A DNA stretch of 64,000 nucleotides from Thermohahella caldifontis (GCF_041153465.1 NZ_CP154858.1:434001-498000), one strand, 5' to 3'. Counted from the first letter of the stretch, positions 1 through 9,277 are shown. The notes: generated from the letters alone by a model not told the origin. Numbers and translations: made by a program.

Positions 1-102
1 CTTAACGTCGGTGATTGCCAGCAGGCGGTTGCTGCCATCGAGCGACAGGTTCTTGCGCGTGGGGCACCGGATAATCTGACATTGATAGTGGTGGATCTAT
101 GA
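1..102 (+). CDS. PP2C-family Ser/Thr phosphatase, C-terminal end (partial)
   Basis: The window opens inside this gene; frame 1 gives 33 codons ending in TGA at 100-102. The tail reads GAPDNLTLIVVDL, which matches the last conserved motif of PP2C phosphatases (GxxDNxT before a hydrophobic strand). In T6SS clusters a PP2C phosphatase (PppA) opposes a Ser/Thr kinase (PpkA) that controls firing of the apparatus. The next gene is a kinase whose ATG overlaps this stop (ATGA), and hcp follows, so a PppA-like role is inferred. Only the tail is visible, so the catalytic metal-binding residues cannot be checked. Confidence 0.72.
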   Translation, partial: LNVGDCQQAVAAIERQVLARGAPDNLTLIVVDL

Positions 103-953
103 CAGGAAGCATCAGTCTGGCGGCGGCCAACGCCCCCCCTTTCTGGGAGGAAGGGCATTTGGTGAACGGGCGCTACCGGATTCACGGGTGCAATCGCCTG
201 GGGGGCGCCTGTCTGGTGTACAAGGCAACGGATACCTGGCTGACGGATCCCCGGCACCCCGCGCTGGTGGCCATCAAGACGCTGCGGCCGGAGTGGGAGG
301 CTTCGCAGGAAGCCCGGAACGCACTCCGCTATGAAACCCGGGTACTCAGGGAGGCATTTCATCCGGGTGTGGTCCGGGTTCATGATCTTGCCAGTCTGGA
401 AGGGCGCATGAGCATTGTCATGGACTGGATTCCGGGCGTCACACTGGGCAGGTGGGTGAACGAGCAGGGCGGCACGCTGCCGGTGGAGTTGCGCTTCGGT
501 TACTTTCTTGCGCTGATCAGGGTGGTCAGTCACCTGCACGAGCAGGGCATTGTGCACGGCGATATCAAGCCGTCCAACATTATTGTGCGTGGCCGCATGC
601 AGGTTGTCCTGGCAGATTTCGGTCTTGCGCGTCTGTTGGCAGGGCCAAGGCCCCCGGTGCGCCTGCGGGGTTGCACCCCCGACTACACCTTGCCGGACAG
701 ACCGAAATCCGAGCCGGCAGGCATTGTGGATGACCAGTATGCCTGCCTGTGTATCCTCAGCCGCATGTGTTTTGGCACGCCGGACATCACCGCTGCAGAC
801 CCGGATAACCGCGCTCAGGCAGCGGCGTCAGGTGTTGTCAGACGTGCCACGGAACAGCTCATGACGACACGCAAGCCGATGGACTGGGAACCGTTCGTCC
901 GCGACTTCAGGTCAGTATTCCGGGAGGGGAGGCGCCGCTGGCGGCTGTGGTAG
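99..953 (+). CDS. Serine/threonine protein kinase, probably T6SS regulatory (PpkA/StkP-like)
   Basis: The 284-aa protein is a single eukaryotic-type kinase domain. Visible are a glycine-rich loop near residues 33-40 (RLGGACLVYKATD), the VAIK lysine at about K60, the catalytic loop HGDIKPSN near residue 152 and the DFG motif near 173. These residues predict an active enzyme, although the usual HRD arginine is replaced by glycine. There is no membrane helix or periplasmic domain, so it is far shorter than Pseudomonas PpkA and is probably cytosolic. Start ATG overlaps the phosphatase stop (ATGA), so the pair is translationally coupled. With hcp downstream it probably belongs to threonine-phosphorylation control of a T6SS whose main cluster lies left of the window. 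Confidence 0.85.
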   Translation: MTGSISLAAANAPPFWEEGHLVNGRYRIHGCNRLGGACLVYKATDTWLTDPRHPALVAIKTLRPEWEASQEARNALRYETRVLREAFHPGVVRVHDLASLEGRMSIVMDWIPGVTLGRWVNEQGGTLPVELRFGYFLALIRVVSHLHEQGIVHGDIKPSNIIVRGRMQVVLADFGLARLLAGPRPPVRLRGCTPDYTLPDRPKSEPAGIVDDQYACLCILSRMCFGTPDITAADPDNRAQAAASGVVRRATEQLMTTRKPMDWEPFVRDFRSVFREGRRRWRLW

Positions 954-998
954 ACCGATTTTTTCTGGCCACGGAAGGTCTGGCCAGGGCAGGCTTCT

Positions 999-1021
999 TT
1001 CCGCAGCGGGTTGTCGCGGAA
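999..1021 (+). other. Small hairpin in the leader of hcp
   Basis: TTCCGC (999-1004) can pair with GCGGAA (1016-1021) around an 11-nt loop, about 60 nt before the hcp start. There is no U run, so it is not a terminator. It could stabilise or punctuate the mRNA between the kinase and hcp, but I see no direct evidence for function. Confidence 0.25.
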
Positions 1022-1080
1022 GAAAGGTGTGGGCTTTCGGGCTCACGTTTAATCAACAAGGGAAAAGTAAGGAAACGTTT

Positions 1081-1598
1081 ATGCCAACTCCAGCGTATAT
1101 GACGATTCGTGGGGAAAATCAGGGCTTCATCACGGAAGGTAACTTCACTGAGCCTTCAGTCGGCAACATCTATCAGGAAGGCCATGAGAATGAAATCCTG
1201 GTTGAGGCTTTCAAGCACAATGTGGTCCTGCCCCGTGATCCGCAGAGCGGTCAGCCGACCGGTCAGCGGGTGCATCAGCCGGTAGTGATCACCAAGGTGT
1301 TCGACAAGTCTTCCCCCTGTTGTATCAGGCGCTGACCAGCGGCGAACGTCTGCCGGAAGTCCAGATCAAGTGGTATCGGACTTCTGCGACTGGCCTCCAG
1401 GAGCACTATTTCACCATTACGCTTGAAGACGCGATCATTGTGGACATTCACGCCCACATGCCGAACTGTCAGGATCCCAGCCAGGCGCATTTCACGCATC
1501 TGGAAGATGTGTCCTTCACGTATCGGAAGATCAGCTGGACTCACGAAGTGTCCAGCACGTCAGCGTTTGATGACTGGCGCTCTCCGAAGGCCTCCTGA
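1081..1598 (+). CDS. hcp: Hcp, T6SS inner-tube protein (frame broken by one missing base)
   Basis: Hcp hexamers stack to form the tube that T6SS propels out of the cell. The N-terminal part (1081-1335) reads MPTPAYMTIRGENQGF and onward to VVITKVFDKSSP. It then falls out of frame in a run of five C (1313-1317). The rest of the family sequence continues in the +1 frame (LYQALTSGERLPEVQIKWYR through the FTHLEDVSFTYRKI motif) to TGA at 1596-1598. One extra C restores a 172-aa protein, the usual Hcp1 length. An AAGGA-type ribosome site precedes ATG 1081, which gives the family N-terminus; an in-frame upstream ATG at 1027 is less likely. The break is either a real mutation or slippage tract, or a homopolymer sequencing error. 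Confidence 0.9.
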
Positions 1599-1631
1599 GG
1601 AAGGCTGTCACTGATCGGCTGATCAGTATTG

Positions 1632-1662
1632 GCCCTGGAGACGCTCGTCTCCGGGGCGTTTT
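1632..1662 (+). terminator. Rho-independent terminator after hcp
   Basis: An 11-bp stem (1632-1642 with 1647-1657, one G-U pair) closes a 4-nt loop and is followed by GTTTTC. It lies 34 nt after the hcp stop and before the convergent lipoprotein gene. It is a good intrinsic terminator for the T6SS transcript. Confidence 0.75.
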
Positions 1663-1744
1663 CAACATGACGGGGTGATCGGGCATATCCCGCATGACGC
1701 GGACACCCGCTGACCGAAACCTGCCGGACAGCATGCGGAAAAGA

Positions 1745-2395
1745 TCAGTAGCAGCTCAGGGTTTGGTTGATGGCCCGCGCATATCTTGTGCCGTAGTAGG
1801 TGCGATCCGCGTCCGTCAGAGACACCTCCCAGCCACGCCAGTTGTTTTCTCCGAAGGCTTCCACCCATGCGGCCGCGGGATCCTTGACGGCCACACTGAG
1901 CCGGTCAGACACATCCCACAGACCGGGTTGAGAGAGGTGTCTGTCGCTGACCACGTCAACCACATTCCGGCGTTCCTGTGTATCGTGATAGACGAGCGCG
2001 GTCTTGAGCGGTGTACGGATCACCGTAAAGGCCGGGGCACCGCAAAATTTCGGAAACTGATAGAAACAGCTCGTCAGGGCGGACGCGTTGACATCACTGT
2101 TCAGCTTTTGCGGAACGCAGTGAATCTCGGCGGTCTGGATGACCTTGTGAATCGTCTCGGTGAAGCCATAGCGAAGGGTGACCGCTGAATTGTCCTGCAG
2201 ACTGACCCCATCGGCCTGATAGGGCTCGGCTTTGGGGCCGGCAGGGGTCACCGGCCGGGCATCGACAATTCTTGTCTGGCCGGGGGTATTCTGACCGACG
2301 GGTCGGTATTCGCTGTCATCAAGCCGTGTGTTCCAGCCGCAGGCAACCAGTGTTGCACAGGCTGAGGCAAGCAGTATGACGCGTCCTGCGTGCAT
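1745..2395 (-). CDS. Putative lipoprotein of unknown function
   Basis: The 216-aa product starts with a lipoprotein signal peptide: positively charged start, hydrophobic core and lipobox LVAC with the acylated cysteine at residue 19, followed by glycine, which fits outer-membrane sorting. The mature part is rich in aromatic residues and has several cysteines (IHCVPQ, TSCFYQF, KFCGAP, LSCY at the end), suggesting disulfides in the periplasm. I do not recognise a family. It is convergent with hcp, separated by the terminator at 1632, and does not share an operon with the GspE-like gene further right. A T6SS-linked role is possible by position only. Confidence 0.6.
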   Translation of the reverse strand: MHAGRVILLASACATLVACGWNTRLDDSEYRPVGQNTPGQTRIVDARPVTPAGPKAEPYQADGVSLQDNSAVTLRYGFTETIHKVIQTAEIHCVPQKLNSDVNASALTSCFYQFPKFCGAPAFTVIRTPLKTALVYHDTQERRNVVDVVSDRHLSQPGLWDVSDRLSVAVKDPAAAWVEAFGENNWRGWEVSLTDADRTYYGTRYARAINQTLSCY

Positions 2396-2456
2396 GGTGT
2401 CCTCCCTGACCGATAGGTTTACTGCACCGGCATTCTACCACGCGCCCCCGGGGCAG

Positions 2457-4265
2457 TTAAGTCGTATCCGGGCGGGAGCCACCAAACTGTGATGCGGGCG
2501 TCACCCTCAGGACCTCGTCCACCGTGGTCAGCCCTTGGGCAATCTTCTGGGCACCACTGAGGCGAAGCGTTCGCATGCCTTCCCGTATGGCGTGCTTGCG
2601 CAGGGTTTCCAGGTCTGTCTGTTCGCTCACCAGTTGCTTGAGGCCGGGTGTCATCATCATGATCTCGTACACGCCCGTGCGTCCCCGGTACCCGGTGTTG
2701 CGGCATTCCAGGCAGCCGACAGGAGCCTGAATGGTTTCCGGTGCCGGTGCCTTCCAGGGACGGATCAGTGTTTCCCACGCCCGGGTATCCAGTTCTTCCG
2801 GCTGCTTGCAGTGAGGACACAGAACGCGTACGAGGCGCTGCGCCATCACCCCCAGCAGGGTGGCCTTGACCAGATAGGGCGGAACGCCCAGTTCCAGAAG
2901 GCGGCTGATGGCCGATGGTGCGTCGTTCGTATGCAAGGTGGACAGCACCAGGTGGCCGGTCAGCGCGGCCTGTATGGCCATTTCGGCTGTTTCCAGATCG
3001 CGGATCTCACCGATCATGATGATGTCCGGATCCTGACGCAGCAAGGCCCGCACACCCGCCGCAAAAGTCACGCCGATATTGGGCTGCACCTGTACCTGGT
3101 TGAAGGCCGGTTCGACCATCTCGATGGGGTCTTCGATGGTACAGACGTTGACTTCCGGGGTGGCGAGCTGTCTGAGGGTGGAGTAGAGCGTGGTGGTCTT
3201 GCCCGATCCGGTCGGACCGGTCACCAGTATGATGCCGTTGGGCTCGTGGGTCATCGTGCGCCAGCGCCTGGCGTCATCCGGGCCAAAACCGAGGTCGTTG
3301 AAGGACTTGAGCAGGACTTCCGGATCGAAGATCCGCATCACGAGCTTTTCGCCGAAGGCGGTCGGCAGCGTCGAGAGGCGCAGCTCCACCTCCAGCCCGT
3401 CCGGGTTCTTGGTCTTGATGCGTCCGTCCTGGGGCTTGCGTTTTTCGGCAACGTTCAGCCGGCCGAGAATCTTCAGCCGGGAGACCACTGCAGCAGCGAC
3501 CTGTGCCGGCAATTCATAGACATTGTGCAGCACACCGTCAATCCGGAACCGGACATGGCCGACTTCACGCCGTGGTTCGATGTGGATATCGCTGGCACGC
3601 TGGTCAAATGCGTACTGAAGCAGCCAGTCCACGATGTTGACGATGTGCTGGTCATTGGCGTCCGGATCCCTGTCGCCGCTGCCCAACTCCAGCAATTGCT
3701 CGAAATTGCCCAGTGCCGTGCCGGCTTCGGAACGGCCCGCGGTCGCGGCCGAGACGGAGTTGGCCAGCCGGTAGAATTCCACGGTGTAGCGGCGGATATC
3801 GGCAGGGTTGGCGACGACCCGTTCGATGCGTCGCTTGAGAACGTGGGCCAGGTTGTCTTCCCAGACTGTGTGGAAGGGCTGGGCACTGGCAATCACGACC
3901 CTGTCCGGATGGACTTCCAGCGCCAGGATCTGATGCCGCTGGGCAAACGCAAAGGACATGACTTCAGCGATGGCCCGGGCGTTCACCTTGAGCGGATCGA
4001 TATGATAAAGCGGTTGGCCGGCCCGGTTGGCCAGCCAGGCGGTCAGCAGATTGAGATTGAGGGGCTTGCCTGTCCGGGCATCCGTCAGCTCCGCTTCCAC
4101 CAGCCTTTCCAGCGGGTGCAGTCCTTTCTGATGGGGGCGGGTGGGTGCCGTCAGCACGCTCTCCGCCTGTTCCCGGGAGAGCAGGCCGTCTTCCACGAGC
4201 ATGCTGACGCACCGGGTCAGCGTCAGTTCACCTTCCTGAGGCAGTGTCTCAGGCGTTTTCCCCAT
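2457..4265 (-). CDS. GspE/PulE/PilB-family secretion or pilus assembly ATPase
   Basis: The protein (602 aa from the ATG at 4265) is a hexameric motor ATPase of type II secretion or type IV pilus systems. An N-terminal GspE-N-like domain precedes the ATPase core. The core has Walker A GPTGSGKTTT near residue 350, Asp-box residues (TIEDPIE), Walker B (PDIIMIGEIRD) and the His box (LSTLHTND). A zinc-binding tetracysteine follows (CPHC and CLEC). No pil or gsp genes are adjacent, so the system it drives is not evident. The GspE versus PilB assignment is open. A longer start at 4289 is possible, but the ATG at 4265 gives the shorter overlap (17 nt) with the upstream DUF2069 gene. Confidence 0.9.
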   Translation of the reverse strand: MGKTPETLPQEGELTLTRCVSMLVEDGLLSREQAESVLTAPTRPHQKGLHPLERLVEAELTDARTGKPLNLNLLTAWLANRAGQPLYHIDPLKVNARAIAEVMSFAFAQRHQILALEVHPDRVVIASAQPFHTVWEDNLAHVLKRRIERVVANPADIRRYTVEFYRLANSVSAATAGRSEAGTALGNFEQLLELGSGDRDPDANDQHIVNIVDWLLQYAFDQRASDIHIEPRREVGHVRFRIDGVLHNVYELPAQVAAAVVSRLKILGRLNVAEKRKPQDGRIKTKNPDGLEVELRLSTLPTAFGEKLVMRIFDPEVLLKSFNDLGFGPDDARRWRTMTHEPNGIILVTGPTGSGKTTTLYSTLRQLATPEVNVCTIEDPIEMVEPAFNQVQVQPNIGVTFAAGVRALLRQDPDIIMIGEIRDLETAEMAIQAALTGHLVLSTLHTNDAPSAISRLLELGVPPYLVKATLLGVMAQRLVRVLCPHCKQPEELDTRAWETLIRPWKAPAPETIQAPVGCLECRNTGYRGRTGVYEIMMMTPGLKQLVSEQTDLETLRKHAIREGMRTLRLSGAQKIAQGLTTVDEVLRVTPASQFGGSRPDTT

Positions 4266-4641
4266 CAGCCGCAGCCTCCTCTTTTTCAAAGCGTGCCTGC
4301 CAGCGGGTGGAGATGGTCAGGACCGAAAACAGCAGCCCCAGCAATACGGCAATCACCGTGTTCAGTACGGGCAGGATCTCCAGCGCGGCATCACTGACTG
4401 CGTCGATGAAATACAGGCAGAGTACGAAGCACAGCCACACGTAGGCGCGGATGTTGCGACGGATCAGGCCCGGCATGAACGCCAGCAGCGGCAGCAGCTT
4501 GATGGTCGCAGGCAGCAGGGGCGACTGGCCCGTGGACTGGCTCTCCAGGACCACGGCAGCCAGATAGAGAATCAGCAGGAAGGCATACAGCACCAGGGCA
4601 ATGATCCACCCGCCCGTAGCCTTTTGACCGAGTGAACTCAT
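4249..4641 (-). CDS. DUF2069 family inner-membrane protein
   Basis: The 130-aa protein has four hydrophobic segments: residues about 13-33, 46-58, 66-82 and 91-109. The pattern, with the central LCLYFIDAVSDA segment, matches the small DUF2069 membrane proteins of gammaproteobacteria, whose function is unknown. Its start overlaps the stop of the ArsC-like gene (ATGA, 4638-4641), a family pairing seen in other gammaproteobacteria. Its end overlaps the start of the ATPase gene. Confidence 0.75.
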   Translation of the reverse strand: MSSLGQKATGGWIIALVLYAFLLILYLAAVVLESQSTGQSPLLPATIKLLPLLAFMPGLIRRNIRAYVWLCFVLCLYFIDAVSDAALEILPVLNTVIAVLLGLLFSVLTISTRWQARFEKEEAAADGENA

Positions 4642-4991
4642 GAAATCAGTTCCAGCACGTTTTCCGGCGGCCGCCCGAGTACGGCCCGGTCACCGGCCAC
4701 GACAATCGGTCGCTCGATCAGCCTGGGATGAGCGACCATGGCCTCAATGAGCGCCTCCTCGGAAAGCGACGGATCATTCAGTCCCAGGGTCTTGTATTCT
4801 TCTTCCTTGGTGCGGATGAGTTCGCGTGCGGTCATGCCGAGTTTGCCCAGCAGCGCCTTCAGTGTCGCGGCATCAGGCGGTGTATCCAGATAGCGGATGA
4901 CCTTGGGCTGTATGCCCCGTTCTTCCAGCAGGCTGAGGGTCTGACGTGATTTGGAGCAGCGGGGATTGTGATAAATCGTGATCATGTCCAT
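4638..4991 (-). CDS. ArsC/YfgD-family glutaredoxin-like arsenate reductase
   Basis: The 117-aa product has the thioredoxin-fold ArsC signature: HNPRCSKSRQTL at residues 8-19 with the catalytic cysteine. The substrate-binding region RPIVV is near residue 90. Classical ArsC reduces arsenate using glutaredoxin, but this chromosomal YfgD-type branch lacks ars neighbours and its physiological substrate is unproven. The start at 4991 is preferred because AGGA lies 8 nt upstream; an in-frame ATG at 5018 has no clear ribosome site. It is coupled to the DUF2069 gene by an ATGA overlap. Confidence 0.85.
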   Translation of the reverse strand: MDMITIYHNPRCSKSRQTLSLLEERGIQPKVIRYLDTPPDAATLKALLGKLGMTARELIRTKEEEYKTLGLNDPSLSEEALIEAMVAHPRLIERPIVVAGDRAVLGRPPENVLELIS

Positions 4992-5055
4992 TGAGGTGTC
5001 CTGTTGAGTCAGGTGCAAGTGTATAAAAGATCCGAATGATGTGCCATGCGGGTAA

Positions 5056-5763
5056 ATGCGCTACCATACTCACCCTATGAAAAACCGACTCCGTGAAACA
5101 GTTGACCATCCGGTCTTGCGCGACTGGCTGAATGCGTTGGCATTGCCCGTACTGGTGGTGGTGCCCGATCATCCGGCCTGGGTCAATGCGGCCTGGGCGA
5201 GACTGGAAGGCCACGTCAGAAAGCAGGCGGAACAGGCACTGGCTGAAGCGGAACCGGGGGCTCAGCCTGTCAGTGTGGCACTGCCGGGCGCCGGATCCCT
5301 GGTGATCAGCACCATGGAATCGGGTGGCCGGGTAGCCTGTCTGGTCACTGAGCCGGACAAGGCGCCGGTCACGGGACGCTGGACCCGGCATGCCTTTGAA
5401 TATCAGCTCATGCGGGAGTTTCAGCGGGCGCAGCGTTACGGTGAGCAGCTCTGTTTTGCCCAGCTGACGCTGGCGCCGGGAGCCGATGCGATGAGCGTGC
5501 TGATCTGGCTGGAAGGCCAGCTCCGGCTCTCGGACGCGGTTTGCCTGACCGATGCCTCAAATATCCGGATACTGCTCCCGGAAACCGGTCCGGGCGGTGC
5601 AGAGCAACTGTTGCGTCGCCTTGCCGAACGTATCCGGCGGACGCTGCATCAGGACGTGGCGGTCAGTGTCGTGAGCTGCCGGCCGGATCAGAAACACTAC
5701 AGTGAAATGTTGCGTGCCCTGGAAGCGGAAGTCCTCCGGGGCCATCAGTCAGGACGGGTTTGA
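5056..5763 (+). CDS. PAS-like plus degenerate GGDEF-like protein
   Basis: Of the 235 residues, the first 80 or so look like a small PAS-type fold (VLVVVPDHPAWVNAAW). The rest follows the pattern of a diguanylate cyclase domain: the helix FEYQLMREFQRAQRYGEQ, then DAVCLTDASNIRILLPET where an active enzyme would have R-x-GGDEF before LLPxT. The signature GGDEF is absent, so catalysis is not expected; it may be a receptor or scaffold. An alternative ATG at 5077 would remove 7 residues. The stop directly abuts the dnaE start (TGA then ATG), so it is probably co-transcribed with dnaE. Confidence 0.6.
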   Translation: MRYHTHPMKNRLRETVDHPVLRDWLNALALPVLVVVPDHPAWVNAAWARLEGHVRKQAEQALAEAEPGAQPVSVALPGAGSLVISTMESGGRVACLVTEPDKAPVTGRWTRHAFEYQLMREFQRAQRYGEQLCFAQLTLAPGADAMSVLIWLEGQLRLSDAVCLTDASNIRILLPETGPGGAEQLLRRLAERIRRTLHQDVAVSVVSCRPDQKHYSEMLRALEAEVLRGHQSGRV

Positions 5764-8700
5764 ATGACATCTTTTGTGCATCTGCGCATACACAGCGAAT
5801 TTTCCCTGACAAACGGACTGGTGCGGATCAAGCCGCTGGTGGCACGGGCAGCGGAAATGGGCATGCCAGCACTGGCACTCTCGGATCAGTCCAACATGTG
5901 TGCCATGGTCAAGTTCTACAAGGCCTGTCAGGGTGCCGGCATCAAACCGGTTGCGGCGGCGGACATCTGGCTGTACAACCCGGAGGATCCTGAACAGCCC
6001 CATCGCATGACCCTTTATGCCTGTGACGATACCGGTTACCGCAATCTGACCGAGATCGTTTCCCGGGGATATACGGAAGGCCGTCACGGCCCGCTGGCCC
6101 TCATTCGCCCGGAGTGGATCGAACAGCAGCCCGAAGGCCTGATTGCACTCTCCGGTTTTCAGGATGGTGAACTGGGCCGGCTGCTGATCAACGGACACCC
6201 GGAAGCGGCCCGGGAGCGGGCGGCACACTGGGCCGGCGTCTTTCCCGACCGCTATTACATCGAGCTGCAGCGCACCGGACGGCCGGGTGACGAAACCTGC
6301 CTCCATGATCTGGTCAGCCTGGCCACCGATCTCTCCCTGCCCGTGGTGGCCACCAATGACGTACATTTCCTCGAACGGTCGGATTTTGAAGCGCATGAAG
6401 CCCGTGTCTGCATTGCCGAAGGCGTGACACTGGATGATCCGCGGCGCGAGCGGCGGTTCAGCGAGGAACAGTATCTCAAATCGCCGGAAGAAATGGCCGA
6501 GCTGTTTGCCGACATTCCCGAAGCCCTTGAGAATACGGTGGAAATCGCACGGCGCTGTACCGTGACCCTGAAGCTGGGCACCTACTATCTGCCTCAGTAT
6601 CCCATTCCCGAAGGGATGACCATGGATGAATACTTCATCAAGGTCAGTGAGGAGGGCCTGGAAGAACGGCTGCAGAAAATTCTGGATCCGTCGGATCCGG
6701 ATTATGAGACCAAGCGGCAGACCTACTACGACCGCCTGAAGTTCGAGCTGGATATCATCACCCAGATGGGCTTCCCGGGGTACTTCCTCATCGTGATGGA
6801 CTTCATCAAGTGGGCGAAGAACAACGGCGTCCCCGTGGGCCCGGGCCGGGGGTCGGGTGCCGGATCCCTGGTGGCCTATGCCCTGAAGATCACGGATCTG
6901 GATCCGCTTCAGTATGCGCTGCTTTTCGAACGCTTCCTCAACCCGGAGCGGGTGTCCATGCCCGACTTTGACGTGGACTTCTGCATGGAAGGCCGGGACC
7001 GGGTCATCGCCTATGTGGCCGACACCTACGGCCGTGACGCCGTATCCCAGATCATCACCTTTGGCACCATGGCGGCCAAGGCGGTGGTGCGTGATGTGGC
7101 GCGGGTACAGGGCAAACCCTATTCACTGGGGGATCGCCTCTCCAAGCTCATTCCCTTTGAAGTGGGCATGACGCTGAAAAAAGCCTGGGAGGCCGAGGAA
7201 CCCTTGCGCGAGTACCTCGAAAACGATGACGAGGCGCGTGAAGTCTGGGAGATGGCCCTCAAGCTTGAAGGTATCACCCGAAACGTGGGCAAGCACGCCG
7301 GTGGCGTGGTCATCGCCCCCACCAAGCTGACCGATTTTGCGCCCGTCTATACGGACGAAGAGGGTGGCGGCATGGTCACCCAGTTTGACAAGGACGACGT
7401 GGAACAGGCCGGCTTGGTCAAGTTCGACTTTCTGGGGCTGCGTACCCTCACCATCATCAAATGGGCCCTGGACATCATCAACCCCATAAGGGCTCGCAAG
7501 GGTGAGCCGCCTCTGGCCATCGAAGATGTCCCCCTGGATGATGAGGCCACCTTCAACCTGCTCAAGAACGCGGAAACCACCGCCGTCTTCCAGCTGGAAT
7601 CCCGGGGCATGAAGGATCTCATCCGCAGGCTCCAGCCTGACCGGTTCGAGGATATTGTCGCCCTCGTGGCCCTGTTTCGTCCGGGTCCGCTGCAATCCGG
7701 CATGGTGCAGGACTTCATTGACCGGAAGCACGGCCGCGCCAAGGTTTCCTATCCGCACCCCGAGTATCAGCTGGATATCCTCAAGCCCATCCTGGAGCCT
7801 ACGTACGGGATCATTCTCTACCAGGAACAGGTCATGCAGATTGCTCAGGTCATGGCGGGTTACACCCTCGGCGGTGCCGACCTGCTGCGCCGTGCCATGG
7901 GCAAGAAGAAGCCGGAAGAGATGGCCAAGCAGAAGGCCATCTTTCTGGAGGGTTGCGAAAAGAACGGTATCGACAAGAATCTTGCCGAGAAAATCTTCGA
8001 CCTGGTGGAAAAATTCGCCGGATATGGCTTCAACAAGTCGCATTCTGCGGCCTATGCCTATGTCTCCTACCAGACGGCATGGCTGAAGGCCCATTATCCG
8101 GAACCCTTCATGGCGGCGGTGTTGACGGCGGACATGCACAACACCGACAAGGTGGTGCCCCTGGTGGAAGAATGCCGGCGCATGAAGCTGAAGCTCGTGC
8201 TACCCGACGTCAACCTCAGCCAGTACACGTTTACCGTGGACGACCAGAACCGGATCGTTTATGGGCTGGGGGCCATCAAGGGCCTCGGAGAAGGTCCGGT
8301 GAGTGCCATTCTGGAAGCCCGCAAGACGGGTGGCCCGTTCAGGGACCTGTTCGATTTCTGCAAGCGGGTGGACCTGCGCAAGGTGAACAAGCGGGCCCTG
8401 GAAGCACTCATCCGTTCCGGCGCCATGGATTCCATCGGGCCCAGCCGCGCCCGCCTGATGGCCTCGCTGCCCGAAGCCCTGGCACTGGCCGATCAGCATG
8501 GTCGCAATCAGAATATCGGCATGGGGGACCTGTTCGGCGACGTGGATCTTGCTGACGAGAACGGTGATCCCTATGCCTCCACGGCCCATCTGCGCGAGTG
8601 GCCGGACAAGGAGAAACTCCAGCAGGAGAAGGAAACCCTCGGGCTCTATCTCACCGGCCATCCGTTCGATGGCTATGAAAAGGAAGTCCGGCGCATGGTC

Positions 8701-9243
8701 CGGACGCCCATCAGTGACCTGCACGCCGCCCGGGATGACCAGAAGGCGGCCGGTCTGGTTGTGGCCCAGCGCATCATGAAGAACAAGAAGGGCCAGTACA
8801 TGGGCTTCGTGACCCTGGATGACCGTTCCGGACGGATCGAGGTGGCCCTGTTTTCAGAGGTCTTCGAGCAGGCTCGTCCGCTGCTGAACATGGACACCAT
8901 CCTGATTGTGGAAGGGCAGGTGGATGAGGACGAGTACTCGGGCGAGCTGCGGATGCGGGCCAAGTCCGTGGATGACATTACCACTGCGCGCCTCAAGTAC
9001 GCCAAAGAGCTTATTTTGTTTTTGGACGAAGACGACTTTAATAGAGGGCTTGTGAGTCAGCTGCAGCACACTCTGACCGGTTATGCCGGGGGAGGTTGTC
9101 CGGTGCGCATCGAGTACACAAGGCCCGGGGCCCGTGCAGCGGTCAGACTGGGTGAACAGTGGCGGGTGAAGCCCGCCGATGATCTGGTGATCCATTTGCA
9201 GGGCCTGCTGGGCCAGGATCGCGTCAAACTGGAATTCAACTGA
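5764..9243 (+). CDS. dnaE: DNA polymerase III alpha subunit
   Basis: The 1159-aa length and domain order are those of DnaE, the replicative polymerase subunit. An N-terminal PHP domain begins with FVHLRIHSEFS. The palm carries PDFDVDFC with the catalytic aspartates near residue 400, after the GPGRGSGAGSLVAY motif. A fingers region, a helix-hairpin-helix region and a C-terminal OB fold (KKGQYMGFVTLDDRSGRIEV) follow. It is followed 34 bp later by accA, the usual dnaE-accA-tilS order in gammaproteobacteria. Confidence 0.97.
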   Translation: MTSFVHLRIHSEFSLTNGLVRIKPLVARAAEMGMPALALSDQSNMCAMVKFYKACQGAGIKPVAAADIWLYNPEDPEQPHRMTLYACDDTGYRNLTEIVSRGYTEGRHGPLALIRPEWIEQQPEGLIALSGFQDGELGRLLINGHPEAARERAAHWAGVFPDRYYIELQRTGRPGDETCLHDLVSLATDLSLPVVATNDVHFLERSDFEAHEARVCIAEGVTLDDPRRERRFSEEQYLKSPEEMAELFADIPEALENTVEIARRCTVTLKLGTYYLPQYPIPEGMTMDEYFIKVSEEGLEERLQKILDPSDPDYETKRQTYYDRLKFELDIITQMGFPGYFLIVMDFIKWAKNNGVPVGPGRGSGAGSLVAYALKITDLDPLQYALLFERFLNPERVSMPDFDVDFCMEGRDRVIAYVADTYGRDAVSQIITFGTMAAKAVVRDVARVQGKPYSLGDRLSKLIPFEVGMTLKKAWEAEEPLREYLENDDEAREVWEMALKLEGITRNVGKHAGGVVIAPTKLTDFAPVYTDEEGGGMVTQFDKDDVEQAGLVKFDFLGLRTLTIIKWALDIINPIRARKGEPPLAIEDVPLDDEATFNLLKNAETTAVFQLESRGMKDLIRRLQPDRFEDIVALVALFRPGPLQSGMVQDFIDRKHGRAKVSYPHPEYQLDILKPILEPTYGIILYQEQVMQIAQVMAGYTLGGADLLRRAMGKKKPEEMAKQKAIFLEGCEKNGIDKNLAEKIFDLVEKFAGYGFNKSHSAAYAYVSYQTAWLKAHYPEPFMAAVLTADMHNTDKVVPLVEECRRMKLKLVLPDVNLSQYTFTVDDQNRIVYGLGAIKGLGEGPVSAILEARKTGGPFRDLFDFCKRVDLRKVNKRALEALIRSGAMDSIGPSRARLMASLPEALALADQHGRNQNIGMGDLFGDVDLADENGDPYASTAHLREWPDKEKLQQEKETLGLYLTGHPFDGYEKEVRRMVRTPISDLHAARDDQKAAGLVVAQRIMKNKKGQYMGFVTLDDRSGRIEVALFSEVFEQARPLLNMDTILIVEGQVDEDEYSGELRMRAKSVDDITTARLKYAKELILFLDEDDFNRGLVSQLQHTLTGYAGGGCPVRIEYTRPGARAAVRLGEQWRVKPADDLVIHLQGLLGQDRVKLEFN

Positions 9244-9277
9244 GGGCCGGATCTGACCGGCCCGTGGATGGCAAATC

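Noticed and set aside
2535..4397. A 620-codon open frame on the plus strand opposite the GspE/PilB-like ATPase
   Set aside because: It is an antisense shadow of a well-conserved ATPase gene; no family features and no ribosome site.
9243..9264. Terminator between dnaE and accA
   Set aside because: GGGCCGG/CCGGCCC can form a short hairpin but there is no T run, and accA follows in 34 bp.
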